Shown piece after piece: positions 62,498 to 64,000 of a DNA stretch of 64,000 bases. The stretch comes from JAHJQZ01 sp963676075. Lineage in GTDB: Bacteria > Pseudomonadota > Alphaproteobacteria > Rhizobiales > Devosiaceae. The stretch lies in NCBI GenBank assembly GCA_963676075.2, contig CAXXNZ010000005.1:1-64000 (forward strand). Direction: 5' to 3'. The first letter of the stretch is position 1. Every line of letters begins with the position of its first letter. The position numbers and the translations under genes are program-made. The notes below the pieces were generated by a model. It saw only the letters and a program-made list of their open reading frames with translations. It ran no database searches and was not told where the DNA came from.

Positions 62498-62955
62498 CCT
62501 GTCACAGCCGGATGCCAGACAGGATATGGGCAAGCGCTCATTATCGGGCGCAAACATGTGTATCCATTTAACTCAAATGTCCCCCGGTGTTCAAACACCA
62601 TCGGCAGAAAAATGGGACGTCGCGGCGGCGGCCGAAAAGCGTGGTTCCGTCGTGTTCGGTGGTCGGAAATTATTGAATTAAATTGTCAAGAAAATGGCGT
62701 TATCAACAGAGAAAAAATAACAAATTATCGTTCTAGAATTCGAAACCAGCTCAGGTGACTAGACATCAGTTTTGACCGGATTCGCCCCGCCTGTCGGACC
62801 ATGTTGGCATATGCTTTCGTTACTGTCCTGCGCATGCAGTGACTCGATGTGGCACATCGAGGGTGCTTGACCGGCGGCCGGATTCGGGATCGACATTGCG
62901 CCCCGCGCCGGCGGTAAATCCGGTAATCGCCGCGCATCGTGGAAAGGATCTGAAA
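62498..62955. other. Divergent control region between tamA and the M81 gene
   Basis: About 460 bases, AT-richer than the neighbouring genes around 62640-62740. No coding frame is supported. It should carry promoters in both directions. AAAGGATC before 62956 is the ribosome-binding site of the M81 gene. No repeats or clear operators are seen. Confidence 0.45.
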
Positions 62956-64000
62956 ATGCGTATCGCCGTTGGCGGCCTTCACACCGAGTGCTCGACCTAC
63001 AATCCCGTGCTGATGCGCGACGCCGATTTCACCGTCTGGCGCGGCGGTGAAATGCTCGAAAAGCCGTATTTCGACGTGCTCAAGCGCCATGAGGCAAGCT
63101 ATTTGCCGACTTTTTACGCCCGCGCTGTGCCGGGTGGCCCGATCTCCGCCGAGACCTATCGTTCCTTCAAGGCCGAGTTCCTGTCGGCGCTCAAGCAAAC
63201 ACTGCCGCTCGACGGGGTCTATCTCGCCATGCACGGCGCGGTGTTCGTCGAGGGCATGGAGGACGCCGAGGGCGACTGGCTGAGCGCGACGCGCGAAATC
63301 GTCGGGCCGGACTGCCTGATTGCGGTCAGCTATGACCTGCACGGCAACTTGTCGCAAAAGATCATCGACGCCATCGACATCTTCTCGACCTACCGCACTG
63401 CGCCCCATATCGACATCGCCGAGACGCAAGCGCGATCACTCGACATGTTGTTCAGGGCGCTCGAAACCGGGGTTCGCCCGGTCATCGCCTGGGCGCCAAT
63501 ACCGGTAGTGCTGCCCGGCGAGCGCACATCGACCGAGGACGAGCCGGCAAAAAGCCTCTACGCCCGCCTGCCGGCAATCGATGGCAGTGAAGCAATCTGG
63601 GACGCCTCGCTGCAGGTCGGTTACGTCTGGGCCGATGAACCGCGCACCACCGCTGCAGCAGTGATGACCGGCACCGATCGCGACGCGCTGAAACAGGCGG
63701 CAGAGGATCTGGCGCGAGCCTATTGGGATGTCCGGCACGATTTCGTCTTCGGGGTCGAGACCGGCACGATGACCGACCTGGTCTCCCGCGCCATTGCCAG
63801 CGAAAGCGGACCGGTCGTTCTGGCCGAATCCGGCGACAACCCGACCGGCGGCGGCGTCGGCGACCGTGCCGAGGTCCTGACTGAGCTGCTGAAGCAAGGC
63901 GCAAGGAATGTCATCTTCGCCGGTATCTGCGACCGTCCGGCAGTCGAAGCCTGCTTTGCGGCCGGCGCGGATGCCGATATCGAAGTCAAGATTGGCGGCA
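62956..64000 (+). CDS. M81-family metallopeptidase (MlrC-like), 3' truncated by window
   Basis: The frame is open from ATG 62956 to the window end (348 codons); family members are about 490 residues, so the last third is missing. The start MRIAVGGLHTECSTYNPVLM and the zinc motifs GGLHTE, GVYLAMHGAVFVEGMEDAEG and AVSYDLHGNLSQ are those of the M81/DUF1485 family, typified by microcystinase C. ESGDNPTGGGVGDR is the conserved later segment. The true substrate in rhizobia is unknown; they are more likely small-molecule amidohydrolases. AAAGGATC is the ribosome-binding site. Confidence 0.93.
   Translation, partial: MRIAVGGLHTECSTYNPVLMRDADFTVWRGGEMLEKPYFDVLKRHEASYLPTFYARAVPGGPISAETYRSFKAEFLSALKQTLPLDGVYLAMHGAVFVEGMEDAEGDWLSATREIVGPDCLIAVSYDLHGNLSQKIIDAIDIFSTYRTAPHIDIAETQARSLDMLFRALETGVRPVIAWAPIPVVLPGERTSTEDEPAKSLYARLPAIDGSEAIWDASLQVGYVWADEPRTTAAAVMTGTDRDALKQAAEDLARAYWDVRHDFVFGVETGTMTDLVSRAIASESGPVVLAESGDNPTGGGVGDRAEVLTELLKQGARNVIFAGICDRPAVEACFAAGADADIEVKIGG

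Overview
The window joins two unrelated kinds of DNA. Bases 1 to about 1740 are very AT-rich and read as protein only if TAA and TAG mean glutamine and TGA is the sole stop, the nuclear code of many ciliates. From about 1741 to the end the DNA is GC-rich alphaproteobacterial chromosome, most likely Hyphomicrobiales (Rhizobiales). Grounds are the gene families, the sufC-sufD-sufS-sufT-sufA and glnB-glnA orders, Rhizobiales-type palindromic intergenic repeats and tight ATGA gene overlaps. The switch falls about 24 bases before sufC, where sufB would be expected. It is either a chimeric assembly or a genuine junction between a eukaryotic and a bacterial genome.

Layout of the bacterial part. 1.7-6.2 kb: headless SUF iron-sulfur operon. 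6.2-15.2 kb: intergenic repeats, a DUF2000/Lrp pair, a diguanylate cyclase, the RNA helicase RhlE, an acetyltransferase, parE, a secreted glycine-rich protein and a PilZ protein. 15.7-19.2 kb: an ABC-F ATPase, then glnB-glnA on the minus strand behind a likely sigma-54 promoter. 19.9-26.1 kb: tRNA-Leu, trigger factor, NAD(P)HX repair, an orphan nucleotidyltransferase and a ubiT-ubiU-ubiV operon preceded by an FNR-type box. 26.1-28.5 kb: an AraC regulator, TrmO and an unknown helix-turn-helix protein. 28.7-34.7 kb: a possible small RNA, clpP, clpX, an Rsm22-type methyltransferase and lon; clpP and lon carry similar heat-shock-like promoters. 34.8-38.2 kb: tetR with two Tet-type efflux pumps and three operator palindromes. 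38.5-40.3 kb: HU, tRNA-Val, a METTL20-like methyltransferase and tRNA-Asp.

40.5-44.5 kb: a complete tripartite tricarboxylate transporter (tctC-tctB-tctA) and a GntR/FCD regulator. 44.6-47.3 kb, minus strand: LysR, WrbA, an unannotated 52-residue ORF and an EamA transporter carrying two frameshifts. 47.6-56.2 kb: a carbohydrate catabolic island with an RbsB/C/A-like ABC transporter, a Gfo/Idh/MocA dehydrogenase, a XylR-like regulator, a sugar epimerase/isomerase and an M24 peptidase. Two near-identical 30-bp motifs lie upstream of the dehydrogenase-transporter operon and in the epimerase/peptidase divergent gap, which suggests one regulon. 56.3-62.5 kb: tamA-tamB outer-membrane assembly genes. 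The window ends inside an M81 (MlrC-like) metallopeptidase gene.

I see no CRISPR array, prophage, insertion sequence or rRNA. The points most worth following are the ciliate-bacterium junction, the shared 30-bp motif, the FNR box before ubiTUV, the small coupled ORF after wrbA, the double frameshift in the EamA gene, the triple tet operator and the orphan terminator upstream of clpP.
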